Positions 8,401 through 9,419 of a DNA stretch of 9,419 nt are shown here, in pieces. Origin of the DNA: JACJYC01 sp964558465 (lineage in GTDB: Bacteria; Bacteroidota; Bacteroidia; Chitinophagales; Saprospiraceae); NCBI GenBank assembly GCA_964558465.1, contig CAZLEF010000135.1, forward strand, positions 1 through 9,419, written 5' to 3'. Under the pieces are notes generated by a model. The model had not been told where the DNA came from. It was given only the letters and a program-made list of their open reading frames with translations, and did not search any database. The position numbers were made by a program, and so were the translations under genes. Positions within the stretch are counted from its first letter, which is position 1. Each line of letters starts with the position of its first letter.

Positions 8401-9333
8401 TACGCGGTACGGGTGCGTTACCCCCGGGAACTCCGCGACGACCCTGATAAACTCCGCAAAATGCTGGTACCCACTCCGACAGGCGCCCAGGTACCTTTTG
8501 GCGAACTGGCGACCATCGAATTTGTCAAAGGCCCGCAAATGATCCGAAGTGAAGAAACCTTCCTGACGGGATACGTGCTTTTCGACAAAAAAGAGGGTTT
8601 CGCCGAAGTGAACGTAGTGGAAGAAGCCAGGCGTTTCATCGGGTACAAGATCGATCAGGGTGAACTGGTTGTTCCAACAGGGTTGAGTTACAAATTTTCA
8701 GGTACCTACGAAAACCAGGTCAGGGCTTCCAGGCGGCTGATGATCCTGATCCCGGTTTGCCTGCTGATCATTTTTCTGTTGTTGTTTTTTCAGTTTAAAA
8801 CGGTAACGGCTTCCGCCATCCATTTTTCCGGTGTATTTGTAGCCTTTGCCGGCGGGTTTATCCTGTTGTGGCTATACGGCCGGGAAGGCTTTCTGGATTT
8901 TGACATTGCAGGCGTTAACATGAGAGACCTGTTCCAGATCCATCCCATCAACCTCAGTGTAGCTGTTTGGGTGGGGTTTATTGCCCTGTTCGGCATTGCA
9001 ACGGATGACGGGGTAATCATGGGGACCTATATCCACCAGGTGTTTGAGGAACGGAAACCCGCCACGGTTGAAGAAGTGCGGACAGCCGTGTTGATCGCGG
9101 GCAAAAAGCGGGTTCGTCCGGCCATGATGACCGCGGCAACCGCGATTATTGCCCTGCTCCCCGTGTTGACCTCCACCGGCAAAGGCGCGGATATTATGGT
9201 GCCGATGGCCATTCCTACCTTCGGAGGCATGATCATCCAGTTGATGACCATTTTTGTGGTGCCGGTTTTGCAGGCCGCCTGGCGGGAATCCGTTGTGAAA
9301 CGCACCCAAACTGCTGAACTGAGGAATTTTTAA
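5500..9333 (+). CDS. CusA-type heavy-metal RND efflux permease, long Bacteroidota form
   Basis: This 1277-residue inner-membrane protein is a proton-driven RND pump of the heavy-metal class, closest in motifs to Cu(I)/Ag(I) exporter CusA (1047 residues in E. coli). The start MFNQTIRFFLENKLV leads straight into TM1 (about 11-31). Family blocks include PVDAIPDI, PLTTSLLGIPGV, GPDATALGQ, EVASIGGHVREY and VAGGVVVARFG. TM4 has AIAIGVMVDVGIVFVEN with Asp431, equivalent to CusA D405. The three periplasmic metal-binding methionines of CusA (M573, M623, M672) correspond to Met720, Met770 and Met872, with D617, E625 and R669 also kept. TM8-12 lie at about 1080-1255. Extra blocks sit at about 532-635, after TM7, at 774-860 and at 1128-1150. 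CusA K984 is Ala1208. No adaptor or channel gene is adjacent in the window. Metal specificity is inferred; another soft metal remains possible. Confidence 0.93.
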   Translation: MFNQTIRFFLENKLVAWLLLLFLFGWGFLTAPFDFYAGGSLPRDPVPVDAIPDIGENQQIVFTDWPGRSPQDVEDQITYPLTTSLLGIPGVKSIRCNSMFGFSSIYIIFDEKTEFYWSRSRILEKLNSLPGNLLPEGVRPALGPDATALGQVFWYTLEGRDDQGRPKGGWDLHEIRSVQDFYVKYALNAVEGVSEVASIGGHVREYHVDVNPDALKAYGIALQEVMMAVKNANRDAGAETIEINQVEYLVRGLGYIKKVEDLENAVVAVQANVPVRIRDVAFVSLGPAVRRGLLDKDGAEVAGGVVVARFGSNPLQVIRSVKEKIAEITPGLPSKTLEDGSVSRLTVVPFYDRTQLIRETLGTLERALSHEILISIIVVIALMMNLRASLLISSLLPFAVLITFILMRYTGVDANIVALSGIAIAIGVMVDVGIVFVENIVRHLEMPENRDLNRKEMLEVVYRAAVEVNSAITTALATTVVSFLPVFAMEAAEGKLFRPLAYTKTYALGAAFFLGLVILPPLAHLLLSVNFDKKRVRYIWNGALVAAGVFLALYFKTGLPLALSLMGGNNLLESVWREDYRKVPNWINIAITLAAAGFILSEEWLPLGHHNSLTVNFIFVIVLLGLILLPLFAIVHYYESILNWCLNNKRKFLVLPVLTVLLGAVIWLGFSKVFGFVANGFDRMGMNIRTTSTWSGMSHLFPGLGREFMPSLDEGSFLLMPTSMPHSGVAENQRVLRQLDMILVNIPEVELAVGKAGRVESALDPAPMFMYENIINYKPEYLINEKGYPQTFKTDRSERFILVSGDTLTNEEALARGKGADLIPDPRGQYFRNWRPHIKDPEDIWNEIVRLTSLPGVTSAPKLQPIETRLVMLQTGMRSPMGLKIFGPDLQSIEDFGIRIEQILKEVPSVKAETVFAERIVGKPYIHLNIDRAAIARYGLSIESVQAFIETAVGGMPVTTTVEGRERYAVRVRYPRELRDDPDKLRKMLVPTPTGAQVPFGELATIEFVKGPQMIRSEETFLTGYVLFDKKEGFAEVNVVEEARRFIGYKIDQGELVVPTGLSYKFSGTYENQVRASRRLMILIPVCLLIIFLLLFFQFKTVTASAIHFSGVFVAFAGGFILLWLYGREGFLDFDIAGVNMRDLFQIHPINLSVAVWVGFIALFGIATDDGVIMGTYIHQVFEERKPATVEEVRTAVLIAGKKRVRPAMMTAATAIIALLPVLTSTGKGADIMVPMAIPTFGGMIIQLMTIFVVPVLQAAWRESVVKRTQTAELRNF

Positions 9334-9349
9334 CCGCCAGCAGGGCGGT
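9333..9349 (+). other. Short hairpin at the permease stop codon
   Basis: accgcc (9333-9338) pairs with ggcggt (9344-9349) around the loop agcag, starting at the last base of the stop codon. The 6-bp GC-rich stem is not followed by a T tract but by a purine-rich array, so it is not a canonical intrinsic terminator. It could stabilise the 3' end or be chance. Confidence 0.4.
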
Positions 9350-9419
9350 GAGGAATTGAGGAACCGAGGAATCGAGGAACTGAGGAATCGAGGAACTGAG
9401 GAATCGAGGAACTGAGGAA
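9349..9419. repeat. Octamer tandem array downstream of the permease gene
   Basis: Eight full 8-bp units and one partial unit run to the window edge: tgaggaat, tgaggaac, cgaggaat, cgaggaac, tgaggaat, cgaggaac, tgaggaat, cgaggaac, tgaggaa. Only the first and last bases vary, both pyrimidines, so the consensus is YGAGGAAY; later units fall into a 16-bp pair. There are no spacers. The array begins 16 bp after the permease stop and continues outside the window. Its period matches the degenerate tract at 1-59. No function is known to me. Confidence 0.92.

Noticed and set aside
7582..8538. Antisense open frame of 318 codons inside the permease gene
   Set aside because: It is a shadow of the conserved porter domain on the + strand and its translation resembles no family I know.
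9333..9349. Intrinsic terminator for the permease gene
   Set aside because: The stem is only 6 bp and is followed by a purine array rather than a T tract.
1..9419. Mobile element bounded by the edge arrays
   Set aside because: No transposase, integrase or terminal inverted repeats are seen, and the arrays at the two edges share only a period, not a sequence that would mark element ends.

Overview
The window looks like chromosomal DNA of a Bacteroidota bacterium. The evidence is a SusC/SusD outer-membrane pair, a TonB-box-like LDEIVVTG segment, and genes that start without clear Shine-Dalgarno sites. The moderately high GC and the short-period satellite arrays between genes would suit the Saprospiria, but that placement is only an inference. 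All four recognisable genes lie on the + strand. I see no RNA genes, no CRISPR, no insertion sequence and no phage genes.

Layout. Positions 1-134 hold two tandem-repeat tracts: a purine-rich tract with a period of about 8 bp, then a heptamer array. A susC-like TonB-dependent transporter gene (186-3356) follows, and a susD-like lipoprotein gene (3367-4662) starts 10 nt after its stop. A strong intrinsic terminator (4692-4736) closes this unit. A separate small gene encodes a GNAT-family acetyltransferase (4785-5291). A second heptamer array (5296-5368) and a leader of about 130 bp precede a large RND permease of the copper/silver CusA type (5500-9333). The window ends in a tandem array with an exact 8-bp period (9349-9419).

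How the genes work together. SusC and SusD form one unit: a TonB-powered outer-membrane channel with a surface lipoprotein lid that captures a nutrient, probably an oligosaccharide or peptide. No degradative enzyme is visible, so the substrate cannot be named. The acetyltransferase appears independent of both neighbours. The RND permease would be the inner-membrane pump of a tripartite metal exporter, but no adaptor (CusB-like) or outer-membrane channel (CusC-like) lies in the window.

The most interesting points concern the permease and the repeats. The permease keeps the three periplasmic copper-binding methionines of E. coli CusA but lacks most of the intramembrane methionines. It has altered proton-relay positions and carries about 230 extra residues in discrete blocks. 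The repeats are 7-bp and 8-bp satellites that fill three inter-operon boundaries, and the last one seems to reach into the 3' end of the permease gene. Comparisons with CusA use its sequence and numbering from memory and should be confirmed by alignment. I did not find a convincing wholly new system.
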